DNA of 64,000 nt from Frigoribacterium sp. Leaf263 (GTDB lineage Bacteria; Actinomycetota; Actinomycetes; Actinomycetales; Microbacteriaceae). This document shows, in pieces, positions 17,404 to 27,800 of this stretch (its first letter is position 1; the number at the start of each line of letters is the position of its first letter). The notes under the pieces are model-generated. The model saw only the letters and a list, made by a program, of their open reading frames with translations. It was not told the DNA's origin and searched no databases. Made by a program: the position numbers and the translations under genes. The DNA lies in NCBI RefSeq assembly GCF_001422285.1, contig NZ_LMMO01000003.1, forward strand, positions 325,297 through 389,296. Direction: 5' to 3'.

Positions 17404-18420
17404 ATGACCACGACCAGCCGACCCGCCGACCTGGCGGATGCCGCCCACGACGACGTCGGGCTCATGCCGCTCGCCGAGGTGCAGCAGCGCGCCCGGGGGA
17501 TCCTCGAGGCCATCGGCACGGTCATCGACGGCAAGGACGGCGCCATCGGCACGGCCCTGACCGTCCTGCTCGCGGAGGGGCACCTCCTCATCGAGGACGT
17601 CCCCGGCGTCGGCAAGACCCAGCTCGCGCGCGCTCTGGCCAAGGCCGTCGACGCGACGGTGACGCGCATCCAGTTCACCCCCGACCTGCTGCCGAGCGAC
17701 ATCACGGGCGTGTCCGTCTTCGACCGGCCCTCGGGCGGGTTCGAGTTCAAGCCCGGCCCGGTGTTCGCGAACGTCGTCATCGGAGACGAGATCAACCGGG
17801 CATCGCCGAAGACGCAGTCGGCCCTGCTCGAGAGCCTGGAGGAGCGCCAGGTCACCGTCGACGGCATCACCCACCCCCTGCCCGATCCGTTCCTCGTCGT
17901 CGCGACGCAGAACCCGGTGGAGATGGAGGGCACGTACTCGCTCCCGGAGGCGCAGCGCGACCGGTTCATGGCCCGGATCTCGCTCGGCTACCCCGATGCC
18001 GAGAGCGAACTGCGCATGGTCCAGCAGCGCGAACGCGTCAGCCCCCTCGACGTCCTGAAGCCCCTCGTCACGCTCGTCGACCTGCGGCGGATGATCGCGT
18101 CCGTCCGCGCCGTGTACACCGCCGAGGCGGTCGAGCGGTACGCCGTGGCGCTCGTGCAGGCCACCCGGGTCCACCCCGACGTGCGACTCGGCGCGAGCCC
18201 TCGGGCGACGCTGCAGCTCATGCGGGCGGCGAAGTCGTGGGCGGCTCTCAGCGGTCGCGAGTTCGTCGTGCCCGACGACATCGACGCGATGAGCGGTCCC
18301 GTGCTCGGACACCGCATCATCCTCGCCGGCCGGGCGGGCGCCGGCGCGGTGTCGGCCGCCTACGACGTCGTGGCCGACGTCGTCGCGTCGACGCCCGTCC
18401 CGCTCGGCGACGCGCGCTGA
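17404..18420 (+). CDS. MoxR-family AAA ATPase
   Basis: A 338-residue MoxR AAA+ chaperone. Walker A DVPGVGKTQLARAL lies near residues 64-77, Walker B VVIGDEINRASPKTQSALLE at about 122-141, and the MoxR signature TQNPVEMEGTYSLPEAQRDRF at about 163-183. It starts an operon with a DUF58 protein and a transglutaminase-domain membrane protein. This triad is widespread; MoxR ATPases act with their VWA/DUF58 partners in maturation or assembly of envelope or enzyme complexes. The client here is unknown. Confidence 0.92.
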   Translation: MTTTSRPADLADAAHDDVGLMPLAEVQQRARGILEAIGTVIDGKDGAIGTALTVLLAEGHLLIEDVPGVGKTQLARALAKAVDATVTRIQFTPDLLPSDITGVSVFDRPSGGFEFKPGPVFANVVIGDEINRASPKTQSALLESLEERQVTVDGITHPLPDPFLVVATQNPVEMEGTYSLPEAQRDRFMARISLGYPDAESELRMVQQRERVSPLDVLKPLVTLVDLRRMIASVRAVYTAEAVERYAVALVQATRVHPDVRLGASPRATLQLMRAAKSWAALSGREFVVPDDIDAMSGPVLGHRIILAGRAGAGAVSAAYDVVADVVASTPVPLGDAR

Positions 18421-18422
18421 TC

Positions 18423-19790
18423 GTGGTCGACGGCCCGCAGGCACCACCCGCTCCGCGGGCGAGTGAGCCGCGGCGTGCGGAGGCCGCGCGACGTCTCTCG
18501 CCGACCCGCGGCGGAGTCCCGCGACCCACCCTGCGCGGGGGAGCGGTCGTCGGGGCCGGTCTCGCCCTGATCGTCGTGGGGACGATCCTGCCGGCACCGG
18601 CGCTGGTCTTCGCCGGCACCACGCTGGTCGTCCTCGTCGTGGCCGTGCTCGTCTCGCTCCTCCTCCGTCGGCCCCGGCTCGTCGTGACCCGCCGCTTCTC
18701 GCCCGACCGCGGCATGGCGGGCTGGTCGGTCGACGAGACCGTCACCCTGACGGCCACGGGCGGCGCCGCCGGGACGATGGGGATCCGCGACGACGTCGGC
18801 TGGCGCCGGACCCGGCCCTCCGAGGCCGTGGGCATCGCGCTCGTGCCGGGCCGCGCCTCCTCGGCGGTGTTCCGTCACGACGGTCTGCCGCGGGGTCGGC
18901 ACCGGGTGGGCCCGCTGCACGTCGACCTCATCGAGTCGTTCGGGGTGGCCCGCCGCCGGGTCGTGGCACCGGGCGTGGCCGAGCTGATCGTCGTCCCCGA
19001 GGTCCACGAGCTCGGGGGAGGCGCCGAGTCGCGCGCCCTCGGCGACGGTGCGCGGCGGCAGCGCGAGCAGAGCCTCGCCGGCGGGGACGACGACCCCGTG
19101 ACCCGGCAGTACCGACGAGGCGACCCCATGCGACGGGTGCACTGGAAGGCCTCGGCCCGGCACGACGAGCTCATGGTCCGGCAGGAGGAGCAGCACGGTC
19201 TGCCGAGCGCGCGGCTCGTCCTGGCCGTCGCGGCCGACGGCTGGTCCGACTCGCACCCGGGGCCCGACGGACGGAGCGCCAGCGAGGCCTTCGAGTGGGC
19301 GGTCTCGGTCGTCGCGAGTCTCGGCGTCGAATCCGGTCGGAGCGGTTCGGTGACGCAGGTGACGACCCCCGCCGGCGACCTGCTGGCCCGGCACGACCCC
19401 GACTCCCCGTCCGCCTACCTCGAGGCGCTCGCCGACCTCGCGCTGGACGATCTCCGGCGGATCGATCTACGGGCCGGGGGAGCCGGCGTCGTCGCGGCGC
19501 CTCCCGCGCCCCGCGAACCCGTCGTGGCCGTCGTCTCGGGCCTCCGCACCGCCGAGATCGAGGCGCTCGGCCGCTCGCGGGCCGTCGGCTCGTCGGCCGT
19601 CGCCCTCGTCGTGTCGCCGCCGCTCGGGTTCCGAGAGACGTCGCCCGTCGGCGGGGAGCGCGCGGACGACGGTCTGGGTCCCGACGACGTCGCCGACGCG
19701 CTCCGCGAGGCGGGCTGGCGGGTCGTGACCGCGACGTCGGGCGATCCCGTGTCCGACGTCGTCGTCGGGGCGGGGCTGCTCCATGACTGA
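18423..19790 (+). CDS. DUF58 domain membrane protein, MoxR partner
   Basis: 455 residues, starting at the GTG 3 nt after the moxR stop. Two adjacent transmembrane helices (about residues 40-80) are followed by a cytoplasmic or surface domain with the DUF58 signature around QYRRGDPMRRVHWKASARHD (about 227-246). DUF58 proteins resemble von Willebrand A domains and are thought to be partners of the upstream ATPase. The stop overlaps the next gene by 8 bp. The C-terminal third is Ala/Val-rich with no recognised domain. Confidence 0.88.
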   Translation: MVDGPQAPPAPRASEPRRAEAARRLSPTRGGVPRPTLRGGAVVGAGLALIVVGTILPAPALVFAGTTLVVLVVAVLVSLLLRRPRLVVTRRFSPDRGMAGWSVDETVTLTATGGAAGTMGIRDDVGWRRTRPSEAVGIALVPGRASSAVFRHDGLPRGRHRVGPLHVDLIESFGVARRRVVAPGVAELIVVPEVHELGGGAESRALGDGARRQREQSLAGGDDDPVTRQYRRGDPMRRVHWKASARHDELMVRQEEQHGLPSARLVLAVAADGWSDSHPGPDGRSASEAFEWAVSVVASLGVESGRSGSVTQVTTPAGDLLARHDPDSPSAYLEALADLALDDLRRIDLRAGGAGVVAAPPAPREPVVAVVSGLRTAEIEALGRSRAVGSSAVALVVSPPLGFRETSPVGGERADDGLGPDDVADALREAGWRVVTATSGDPVSDVVVGAGLLHD

Positions 19791-22038
19791 CGCGTCGCCG
19801 CGGCGCCCGGTCGTGAGGGTCCCCGCCGGGACGTGGCAGCCGACCCTCGTCGCCTGGCTCGTCTTCGTCGCGGCCCTCGCCAGCCTCCAGCCTCTCTTCG
19901 TCGGCGCCGGGTGGTGGCTCGCCGCGACGTCGGTGTCCGCCGCCGTCCTGGGGGTCTCCCTCGCGGCGCGTCGTCTCCGGGCGCCCTCGTGGGTCGCCTG
20001 GATCGTCGGCGCGGTGGCCGGGTCCGCGCTGACCTGCGCATTCGTGTCGGGCGGCACGGCCGTGCTCGGGGTGATCCCCACCTCGGCCACGCTGCAGCGC
20101 GTGCGCGACCTCGCCGATCAGGCCGAGGCGGCGATCGTGGCCGAATCGGCGCCGCTCGACGTCTCCGACGGCGTCCTCGCGACCGTCCTGGTGTCGGTGC
20201 TGGCCGCCTCCATCATCATCGACCTCGTGTCGTCCGTCGGTCAGCTGCCGGCGTTCTCGGGGATCGTCGCCGTCGTGGTGCTCGCCGTCCCCGCCTTCGT
20301 GCCCGGCGTCACCACGAGCTGGCCCGCCGTCGCCGTGACCGTCCTGCTCTTCCTCGTGCTGCTGGCTCTGGCGACCGGGCGTCGTCCGACCGTCGGCGGT
20401 CTCGTCGGCGGCGTCGCGGCCGTGGCGGTGGCCGGTGTGCTGACTGCGACCGTGCCTCTCGGCGGGGTGACCCCGCTCAGCGGCTCGGGAGGGTCCGGTC
20501 TCGGGCTGGCGACGGGCGTCAACCCGATCGTCGACCTCGGCGACGACCTGCGCCGAGGCGCCCCCGTCACGGTGCTGACCTACCGGTCGTCGGACGCCGA
20601 CGGGGACTACCTCAAGCTCGTCGACCTGGTCGACTTCTCCGGTCGGTCGTGGAGCCCCGCCGAGGGCGACCCCGATCCCGAGGCGAGTCTCGAGAGTCTC
20701 CCCGCCGCGCCCGGCATCGCCGACGGCACCGACCGGCGCGAGGTGACCACCGAGATCGATGTGGGTTCGCTGCGCAGCCCGTACCTGCCCCTGCCCGTGC
20801 CGGCGACGAGCGTCGAGGGCGTCGACGACGAGTGGGGGGTCGTCGTCGAGTCCGGCGTGACGGTCCGCAGCACCTCGACCGGGACCCAGGGCCTCGAGTA
20901 CACCGTCGAGAGCTCGCCCGTCGATCCGAGTCGCGAGCAGGTCGTCGCGTCGCTCGCCGACGAGGGCGCCGCGATGGCCGAGTACCTGTCGACCGACGGG
21001 GTCCCGCAGAGCGTCGTCGACCTCGCGGCCGAGGTCACCGCCGACACGCCCAACGCGTTCGACGCGGCCGTGGCGCTGCAGAGCTTCTTCCGCGACGGCG
21101 ACTTCGTCTACTCCGAGGACACCCCCGTCGACGAGGGCTACGACGGCAGCGGGCTCGACGCCGTGCAGACGTTCCTCCAGGTGCGCAGCGGCTACTGCGT
21201 GCACTTCGCGTCGTCGATGGCGGTCATGGCCCGCACGATCGGCATCCCGTCGCGCGTCGCCGTGGGGTTCCTGCCCGGCGAGTCGACCGGCTTCGGCGCC
21301 GACGCCGAGCGCCGGGTCAGCAGCGACGATCTGCACACCTGGCCCGAGCTGTACTTCGAGGGCCTCGGCTGGGTCCCGTTCGAACCGACCGTCGGGCTCG
21401 GCAGGCCGCAGTCCTACCTCCAGCCGACGGGGGTCGAGCCCACCGCGGCGCCCTCGGCGGACGACGCCGCGACCCCGACGCCGTCCGCCGACGACGCGCC
21501 CGCCGAGTCCGCGACGCCCACTCCGACGACCGATGCGACCGATCCGTCGGCATCCGGGTCCGCCTCCGGCCAGGCGGGTCGCGGGCTCGAGGCGACGGGT
21601 CTCATCGTGGTCGCCCTCCTCGCGCTCGTCCTCGTCGTCCCCTCGGGGCTCCGGGCCGGGCGCCGTCGTCGCCGTCGGTCCGTCGCGCCGCCCGACGTCG
21701 GTCTGGCCGCCTGGCGCGAGGTCGTCGACACCGGAGCCGATCTCGGCGTCGCACCGCCTCGCGGGGCCACGCCGACGGCGACGGCCCGTGCCCTCGCCGA
21801 GCGGCTCGCCCGAGGGCAGGGGGCCGAGGAGGCGCGGCTCGCCCTCGACCGGCTCGTCTCCGCCCTGCAGACCGAGCGCTTCGGCGGGGTGGCCGCGGGG
21901 GAGTCCGCGTGGTCAGACGCCGCGATCGTCGTCGCGGGTCTCCGATCGTCGTCGACGTCGCGCGAGCGCCTCGTGGCACGGCTGGCGCCGAGGTCGCTGA
22001 TCGCGCCTTCCCCAGCGGGAAACGGCCTGACGGCGTAA
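19783..22038 (+). CDS. Transglutaminase-like membrane protein (TgpA/DUF3488 type)
   Basis: 751 residues. The N-terminal half carries several transmembrane helices (for example VAWLVFVAALASL, ILGVSL-like and LLFLVLLALATG segments). An extracytoplasmic domain with the transglutaminase core follows: Cys near 472 in SGYCVHFASSMAVMARTIG, His near 517 in LHTWPELYFEGLGW, and an acidic third residue in PFEPTVG. Most homologs have PFDPT, so Glu replaces Asp here. A Pro/Ala/Thr-rich linker, one more transmembrane helix near 605-625, and a DUF4129-like cytoplasmic tail complete the protein. It forms an operon with MoxR and DUF58. A peptide-crosslinking or protease-like role is inferred from the fold. 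Confidence 0.88.
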   Translation: MTDASPRRPVVRVPAGTWQPTLVAWLVFVAALASLQPLFVGAGWWLAATSVSAAVLGVSLAARRLRAPSWVAWIVGAVAGSALTCAFVSGGTAVLGVIPTSATLQRVRDLADQAEAAIVAESAPLDVSDGVLATVLVSVLAASIIIDLVSSVGQLPAFSGIVAVVVLAVPAFVPGVTTSWPAVAVTVLLFLVLLALATGRRPTVGGLVGGVAAVAVAGVLTATVPLGGVTPLSGSGGSGLGLATGVNPIVDLGDDLRRGAPVTVLTYRSSDADGDYLKLVDLVDFSGRSWSPAEGDPDPEASLESLPAAPGIADGTDRREVTTEIDVGSLRSPYLPLPVPATSVEGVDDEWGVVVESGVTVRSTSTGTQGLEYTVESSPVDPSREQVVASLADEGAAMAEYLSTDGVPQSVVDLAAEVTADTPNAFDAAVALQSFFRDGDFVYSEDTPVDEGYDGSGLDAVQTFLQVRSGYCVHFASSMAVMARTIGIPSRVAVGFLPGESTGFGADAERRVSSDDLHTWPELYFEGLGWVPFEPTVGLGRPQSYLQPTGVEPTAAPSADDAATPTPSADDAPAESATPTPTTDATDPSASGSASGQAGRGLEATGLIVVALLALVLVVPSGLRAGRRRRRRSVAPPDVGLAAWREVVDTGADLGVAPPRGATPTATARALAERLARGQGAEEARLALDRLVSALQTERFGGVAAGESAWSDAAIVVAGLRSSSTSRERLVARLAPRSLIAPSPAGNGLTA

Positions 22039-22049
22039 ACTCGTCTCTC

Positions 22050-22610
22050 GTGCCTCATTTCATCCAGACCCCCTACACGCTCCCCGTGTACGACCTCATG
22101 CATCGTCCGGGGGAGATGCGCGAGCGGAACCTCGACGTCGTCGTCCCGGAGCGACTCGGCGAGGGCCAGATCGCCGTCGCCGCGGGTGACACGCTGCGTC
22201 TCGACGTGCGGCTCGAGGGTCTGCACGACGGCATCCTCGTGTCGACGCACGTGTCCGGTACCGCCACGGGCGAGTGCAGTCGGTGCCTGAAACCCCTCTC
22301 CGAGCCTGTCGAAGTCGATTTCGCCGAGCTTTTCGCGTACGCTATCGACGAAGCTTTTGACTATCAGGTTCACGACGACCACGTGGATCTTGAACCTGTG
22401 GTCAGAGACGCAGTGGTTCTGTCACTGCCCTTCCAGCCGGTGTGTCGGCCGGATTGTCCTGGACTCGACCCGGTGACGGGTGAACGGATCGAGGACATCG
22501 ACGACTACCAGCCTCGCGAGAGCATCGACCCCCGTTGGTCCGCTCTCACGGGGTTCCAGGCTGAATCGGCACCTGCCGAGGGCTCGCCCGACTCCGACTC
22601 ACGTCGGTAG
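22050..22610 (+). CDS. YceD/DUF177 family protein upstream of rpmF
   Basis: 186 residues. The pair rpmF-yceD is conserved across bacteria, and YceD homologs are linked to 23S rRNA processing and accumulation. It has two Cys pairs, ECSRC near residue 75 and CRPDCPG near 132, that could bind zinc. The GTG at 22050 has TAAACT (22036-22041, overlapping the preceding stop codon) 8 nt upstream and no Shine-Dalgarno, so it may begin a leaderless transcript carrying rpmF. Confidence 0.9.
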   Translation: MPHFIQTPYTLPVYDLMHRPGEMRERNLDVVVPERLGEGQIAVAAGDTLRLDVRLEGLHDGILVSTHVSGTATGECSRCLKPLSEPVEVDFAELFAYAIDEAFDYQVHDDHVDLEPVVRDAVVLSLPFQPVCRPDCPGLDPVTGERIEDIDDYQPRESIDPRWSALTGFQAESAPAEGSPDSDSRR

Positions 22611-22709
22611 GGGTGGCCGGCGGCCCGACCGGGTCGCACCACACCACCGCGTCACCCACCAGTCAGACCAGGCCCCCTGCGGGGGAGCCGCAAGAGAGAA
22701 GAGATGCTC

Positions 22710-22913
22710 ATGGCCGTTCCCAAGAGGAAGCAGTCACGCTCGAACACGCACGCCCGCCGCTCGCAGTGGAAGGCCGCGCCCGTTCAGCTCGTCAAGACCA
22801 TCGAGAACGGCAAGGTCACCTACAGCCTCCCGCACCGTGCGAAGGTCGTCGAGGACAGCGCCGGCACCGCCCTGTACATGGAGTACAAGGGCCGCAAGGT
22901 CGCCGACGTCTGA
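22710..22913 (+). CDS. rpmF: 50S ribosomal protein L32
   Basis: 67 residues starting [20 protein letters not shown], the invariant L32 N-terminus. An ATG two codons earlier (22704) is possible, but the AGAGAGAAGAG purine tract (22693-22703) is better spaced for 22710. It lacks the two Cys pairs of zinc-binding L32 paralogs, so it is the zinc-independent type. Lies between yceD and rnc, as in most Actinobacteria. Confidence 0.96.
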   Translation: MAVPKRKQSRSNTHARRSQWKAAPVQLVKTIENGKVTYSLPHRAKVVEDSAGTALYMEYKGRKVADV

Positions 22914-22953
22914 GCACTCCCCTCGTGATCACGTCCTCCTCGGCGGTGTCGAG

Positions 22954-23682
22954 ATGACGACCACTCCCGATCAGCCCGTGTCGAGCCTCCGTGCCGACCG
23001 GGCTGATCTGCTGTCGCGCCTCGACATCGACATCCGCCCCGAGCTGCTCGACCTCGCGCTGACGCACCGTTCGTTCGCGTACGAGCACGGCGGCATCGCG
23101 AACAACGAGCGTCTCGAGTTCCTGGGCGACTCCATCCTCGGGCAGGCCGTGACGGTCATGCTGTTCACCGCGAACCCCGATCTCGACGAGGGCGACCTCG
23201 CGAAGCGACGCGCCAGTCTCGTCAGCACGGTGGCACTCGCCGAGGCGGCCCGAGCGATCGGTCTCGGTGCCCACCTCCGGCTCGGCCGGGGCGAGGAGCT
23301 CACGGGCGGTCGCGACAAGCCGTCGATCCTCGCCGATACCGTCGAGGCGATCATCGGCGCCACCTACCTCGACGCCGGCGGTGACACGGCGACGGCCCTC
23401 GTCCTCCGGCTGATCGCGCCCCTCCTCGACGATCCGGACCGCTTCGGTGCGGCGATGGATCCGAAGACCAGCCTGCAAGAGCTGGCGGCGGCCCTCGGCC
23501 GGGGGATGCCGAGCTATCACGTCACCGACAGCGGCCCCGACCACGACAAGCGCTTCCATGCCACGGTCCGCCTCGGCGGAGACGACGTGGCGACCGGCGT
23601 CGGCAGCAGCAAGAAGCAGGCCGAGATGGCCGCAGCGCTCGAGTCGTGGACTCTGCTGAGCAGCCCCTCCGACGGTCTCTGA
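22954..23682 (+). CDS. rnc: Ribonuclease III
   Basis: Double-strand RNA endonuclease for rRNA and mRNA maturation. 242 residues. The RNase III signature NERLEFLGDS lies at about 51-60, and the second metal-binding region DTVEAIIGATYLDAG near 128-142. A C-terminal double-stranded-RNA-binding domain starts near 165 (DPKTSLQELAAALGRG). ATG at 22954, 40 nt after rpmF. Only 3 nt separate it from mutM. Confidence 0.96.
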   Translation: MTTTPDQPVSSLRADRADLLSRLDIDIRPELLDLALTHRSFAYEHGGIANNERLEFLGDSILGQAVTVMLFTANPDLDEGDLAKRRASLVSTVALAEAARAIGLGAHLRLGRGEELTGGRDKPSILADTVEAIIGATYLDAGGDTATALVLRLIAPLLDDPDRFGAAMDPKTSLQELAAALGRGMPSYHVTDSGPDHDKRFHATVRLGGDDVATGVGSSKKQAEMAAALESWTLLSSPSDGL

Positions 23683-23685
23683 CCG

Positions 23686-24783
23686 GTGCCCGAGCTCCCC
23701 GAGGTCGAGGTCGTCCGCGCCGGACTGCAGCCCGTGGTCGCGGGCGCGGTGATCACCGGCGTCGACGTCCTCGACCACCGGTCGCTGAAGCGGCATCACG
23801 GCCCGTCCGACGACTTCGTCGACCGGCTCGTCGGGGGCACGATCGACGCGGCCGTCCGTCGAGGCAAGTTCCTCTGGTTCCCCTTCGAGCCGGCGGCTCC
23901 GCACGAGCATCCGCTGGCCCTGGTCGCGCATCTCGGCATGAGCGGTCAGGTGCTCCTCCGCAGCCGCGACGCGGAGCCCGACCGCCTCATGCGCATCCGC
24001 CTCGACGTCGACAGCCCGGCGCTCGGTCCCGTCCGTCTCGCATTCGTCGATCAGCGCATCTTCGGCTCGATGGCGCTCGACGAGACGGTGCCCACCCTCG
24101 ACGGGCGAGCTGCGGGCTTCTCGGCGCCGCGCCTCCTCGGCTCGCCCTCGTCGGAGGCAGCCGACGCCGCGCAGCAGACCGCCGTGCAGCAGGTCGCCGT
24201 GCAGCAGGTCGCCGGGCAGCAGGCCGCCGTGCAGCAGGCCGCCGTGCAGCAGGCCGCCGCGCAGCACGCCGCCGCCGGCGGGCAGACGGACGCCCCCGCC
24301 TGGGCGATCCGGGTGCCGCGGCAGGTCTCGCACATCGCCCGCGATCCGCTCGACCCGGCCTTCGACGAGGCCCGGGTGATCACCCGTCTGCTCGCCCGGA
24401 GGACCGGCGTCAAGCGCGCCCTCCTCGATCAGGGTCTGCTGAGCGGGGTCGGCAACATCTACGCCGACGAGAGCCTCTGGGCAGCGCGCGTGCACCCCGA
24501 GCAGCCGACGGCGTCGTTCTCGAGGGCCCGGGCGCGGGTGCTGCTCGCCGAGGTGCGTGCGGTGCTGCTCAGGGCGCTCGGCGAGGGCGGCACGAGCTTC
24601 GACGCGCAGTACGTCAACGTCAACGGCCAGTCCGGCTACTTCGCGCACAGTCTCGCGGCGTACGGGCAGCAGGGGCGCCCCTGCCCCCGCTGCGGCACCG
24701 CCATCGTGCGCGAGGCGTTCATGAACAGATCGAGCCACCTCTGCCCCCGCTGCCAACGCGTGCCCGGCTCTCCCCGCACCTAG
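23686..24783 (+). CDS. mutM: Formamidopyrimidine-DNA glycosylase with a repeat-expanded linker
   Basis: Removes 8-oxoguanine and FapyG and nicks the abasic site. GTG start; after Met removal, Pro1-Glu2 (PELPEVEVVR) is the catalytic end. The H2TH domain follows VSHIARDPLDPAF, and a C-terminal zinc finger holds Cys pairs CPRCG and CPRCQ near residues 332-357. At 365 residues it is longer than usual (about 270-310). The excess lies between the N-terminal and H2TH domains at about residues 140-205 and includes seven 5-residue A-V/A-Q-Q-x repeats encoded by a 15-bp minisatellite. The catalytic and DNA-binding motifs are intact, so activity is expected. Confidence 0.95.
   Translation: MPELPEVEVVRAGLQPVVAGAVITGVDVLDHRSLKRHHGPSDDFVDRLVGGTIDAAVRRGKFLWFPFEPAAPHEHPLALVAHLGMSGQVLLRSRDAEPDRLMRIRLDVDSPALGPVRLAFVDQRIFGSMALDETVPTLDGRAAGFSAPRLLGSPSSEAADAAQQTAVQQVAVQQVAGQQAAVQQAAVQQAAAQHAAAGGQTDAPAWAIRVPRQVSHIARDPLDPAFDEARVITRLLARRTGVKRALLDQGLLSGVGNIYADESLWAARVHPEQPTASFSRARARVLLAEVRAVLLRALGEGGTSFDAQYVNVNGQSGYFAHSLAAYGQQGRPCPRCGTAIVREAFMNRSSHLCPRCQRVPGSPRT
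24166..24270 (+). repeat. 15-bp minisatellite, 7 units, inside mutM
   Basis: Seven tandem 15-bp units of the form gccgtgcagcaggtc run from 24166 to 24270, with a few substitutions per unit and no indels. The unit is a multiple of three, so copy-number change keeps the frame. It encodes Gln/Ala/Val-rich pentapeptides in the interdomain linker of MutM. Confidence 0.95.
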
Positions 24784-24832
24784 TCTTGAGCGCAGGTCAC
24801 CCCCGCAGACAGGACCCGAGGAGGCGCGGCGC

Positions 24833-27800
24833 ATGCACCTGAAGAGCCTCACGCTCAAGGGCTTCAAGTCGTTCGCGTCGCCGACGACGTTCGCGTTCGA
24901 GCCCGGCGTCACGTGCGTGGTGGGGCCGAACGGCTCGGGCAAGAGCAACGTCGTCGACGCCCTCGCGTGGGTGATGGGCGAGCAGGGGGTCAAGAACCTC
25001 CGCGGCGGCAAGATGGAGGACGTCATCTTCGCCGGCACGTCCACCCGCGGCCCGCTGGGGCGCGCGCAGGTCGTGCTGACGATCGACAACGCCGACGGGG
25101 CCCTGCCGATCGACTACACCGAGGTGACGATCAGCCGCACGCTGTTCCGCAACGGCGGCAGCGAGTACGCGATCAACGGCGAGGGCTGCCGCCTGCTCGA
25201 CGTGCAGGAGCTCCTGAGCGACTCGGGTCTCGGCCGCGAGATGCACGTGATCGTGGGGCAGGGGCAGCTCGACGCGGTGCTGCGGGCGACCCCGGAGGAG
25301 CGGCGGGGCTTCATCGAGGAGGCCGCGGGGATCCTCAAGCACCGCCGGCGCAAGGAGAAGACCCTCCGCAAGCTCGATGCGATGCAGGCCAACCTGACCC
25401 GGCTGAGCGATCTCGCCGGCGAGATCCGTCGGCAGCTGAAGCCCCTGGGCCGGCAGGCCGAGATCGCCCGCGAGGCGCAGACCATCGCGGCTGTCGTCCG
25501 AGACGCCCGCGCGCGCCTGCTCGCCGACGAGGTCGTCGCGCTGACCCGCGTGCTGTCGGCACGGTCGAGCACCGAGGCCGAGCACCGGGCCGAGCGCGGG
25601 ACGCTGACCGCGAGGCTCGACGAGCTCGGTGCGGCCGAGCAGCGTCTGGAGGAGGCCATGGTCGGCGACGACGTCGATCGGGCGCGGCGGGTCGCGTTCG
25701 AGCTGGAGTCCGTGCACGAGCGGCTGCGCAGTCTCGCGAGTCTCGCCCGGCAGCGCCTGCAGCTTCTCGCCCAGCAGGCCGAGCAGCCGGCCGCCGTCAC
25801 GACCGTCTCGGAGAGCATGGTCGCCGACGCGCGCGACGAGGCGGAGCGTCTGCAGGGCGACGTCGCCGCCGCCACCGCCGCGGTCGAGCGGGCCCGGGCC
25901 GGGCTCGCGACGGCGCGCCGCGCCCTCGATGCGCTCGACGACGAGATCTCGGCTCAGAGCGCGCTCGTCTCGAAGCACGATCTCGAGGCCGGTCGGCTGC
26001 GATCGGCTCTCGACCTCGCGCGGTCCGAGCTCGCGGCGGTCCGCGGCGAGCGTCTGCGTCACGAGGCCGCTCTCGCGGCCGCCGAGACCCGGCGCGACAC
26101 CGCACGGTCCGAGCTCGACTCCCTCGACGACGAGGCGCCGGAGGGCGATGGCGTCGACCACCGCGCGGTGCAGGCCGAGGCCGAGCGCGAGGCCGCCGAC
26201 CTGACCCTCCGCGTCGACGGGCTGCGCGACCGTCTGCACGTCGCCGAACGGGAGCGCGACGCGCTCGCGGCACGGCGCGCGGCTCTCGCGATGGCGCTCG
26301 ACGGCGACGACGGCGGGGCGGCTCTGCTGCAGGCCGATCGGGACGGCGTTCGGGGTCGCTTCGCCGATCACGTCCAGGTGCGCCCCGGGTTCGAGGCGGC
26401 GGTCGCCGCAGCGCTCGGCACCCTGGTCGACTCCGTGCTCGTCGACGACTCCACCGCCGCGTTCGACGCCCTGGCCCACGCGACCGCAGCCGAGCTGGGT
26501 CGGATCGAGGTCGTGGTGGCCGAGCCCGAGAGACGCGTCGTCGCTCTCGACGCGGTGCTCCCGACCGGGGTCGTGACGGCGATGTCGGTCGTCACCGCGC
26601 CTCCCGGCGTCCTCGGTCTGCTCGCGGGCACCGTCATCGCCGACGACCTGGTCGTCGCGCGAGCCGCTCGGGCGACGCTGGTGGACCACCCGGCGCCCGT
26701 CACGGTCATCACGCGGTCGGGCGAGGTCCTCACCGACTACGTGCTGCGCGGCGGTTCCGGTGCCGAGCGCTCGCGACTCGAGCTCGCGGCCGAGCGCGAC
26801 GCCGCGGCCGAGGGCCTGGCCGCGGTCGAGGCGTCGCTCGCGGAGCTCGTCCCCGAACACGACGAGGCTCGGCGTCGGCTCGCCGAGGTGCGCGCCGCCG
26901 CCGCCGAGGCCGGACGTCGAGCGACCACCGAGGAGGCGCGGGTCGTCGACCACGAGCAGCGTCTCGGTCGTCTGCGCGCCCGGTCCGACGCCGCCGAGGC
27001 CGAGGTCGAGCGCCTGCGGGGAGCGCTGAGCGTGGCGACCCGGTCGGCCGACGAGGCCTCGGTCGTCGTCGAGGCGGCCGTGGCCGCGCACGAGACCCAT
27101 GCCGCGCGCCCGCGCCCGCTGCTCGACGTGTCGGCGCGGCAGGGCCTGCTCGACGAGGTCGAGGCCGCCCGGGCCGACGAGGTCGAGCGGCGGGTCGTGC
27201 TCGAGACGGTCCGGGAGCGCGTGCGCGCCGAGACGGCGCGGGCCGGGACACTGCAGCGGCAGCTCGACGAGCAGCGCCTCGAGGCCGAGCGGACGGCCCG
27301 ACGAGCCGTCGTCCGGCAGCGGCAGATGGCGTCCACGTCGGCGGTGCTGTCCGCGCTGCCCCCCACCGTCGACGCGGTCGCCCGGTCGCTCGACGAGGCG
27401 CGCCAGGGGCTCGCCGAGGCCGAGCGCGCCCGGGCCGGGCGGAACGACGAGCTCGCCGGTCTCCGCCGGGAGGCGCGGGTCGTCCGGGACCGCCTCGACA
27501 CCGTCACCGAGAGCGTCCACGGTCTCGAGATGGAGCTCCACGAGAAGCGCCTGCATCTCACCGGTCTGCTCGAGCGGGCGGCGTCGGGTCTCGGTCTCGT
27601 CGAGGACGTCCTGGTCGCCGAGTACGGCCCCGACGTTCCCGTGCCCGGGCCGGACGGATCGTCGTCCGCGTTCGACCGACCCGAGCAGGAGGTCCGACTC
27701 GCGGCCGCCGAGAGGAAGCTGGCCCGGCTGGGCCGGGTCAACCCGCTGGCCCTCGAGGAGTTCGCGGCGCTCGAGCAGCGTCACGCGTTCCTCAGCGATC

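Noticed and set aside
21333-21390. Inactive transglutaminase because Glu replaces the usual Asp in PFDPT
   Set aside because: Cys and His are intact, and an acidic side chain is kept in PFEPTVG. Loss of activity is not supported.
24166-24270. Possible CRISPR array
   Set aside because: The 15-bp units are directly adjacent with no spacers, lie in frame inside mutM, and no cas genes are near.
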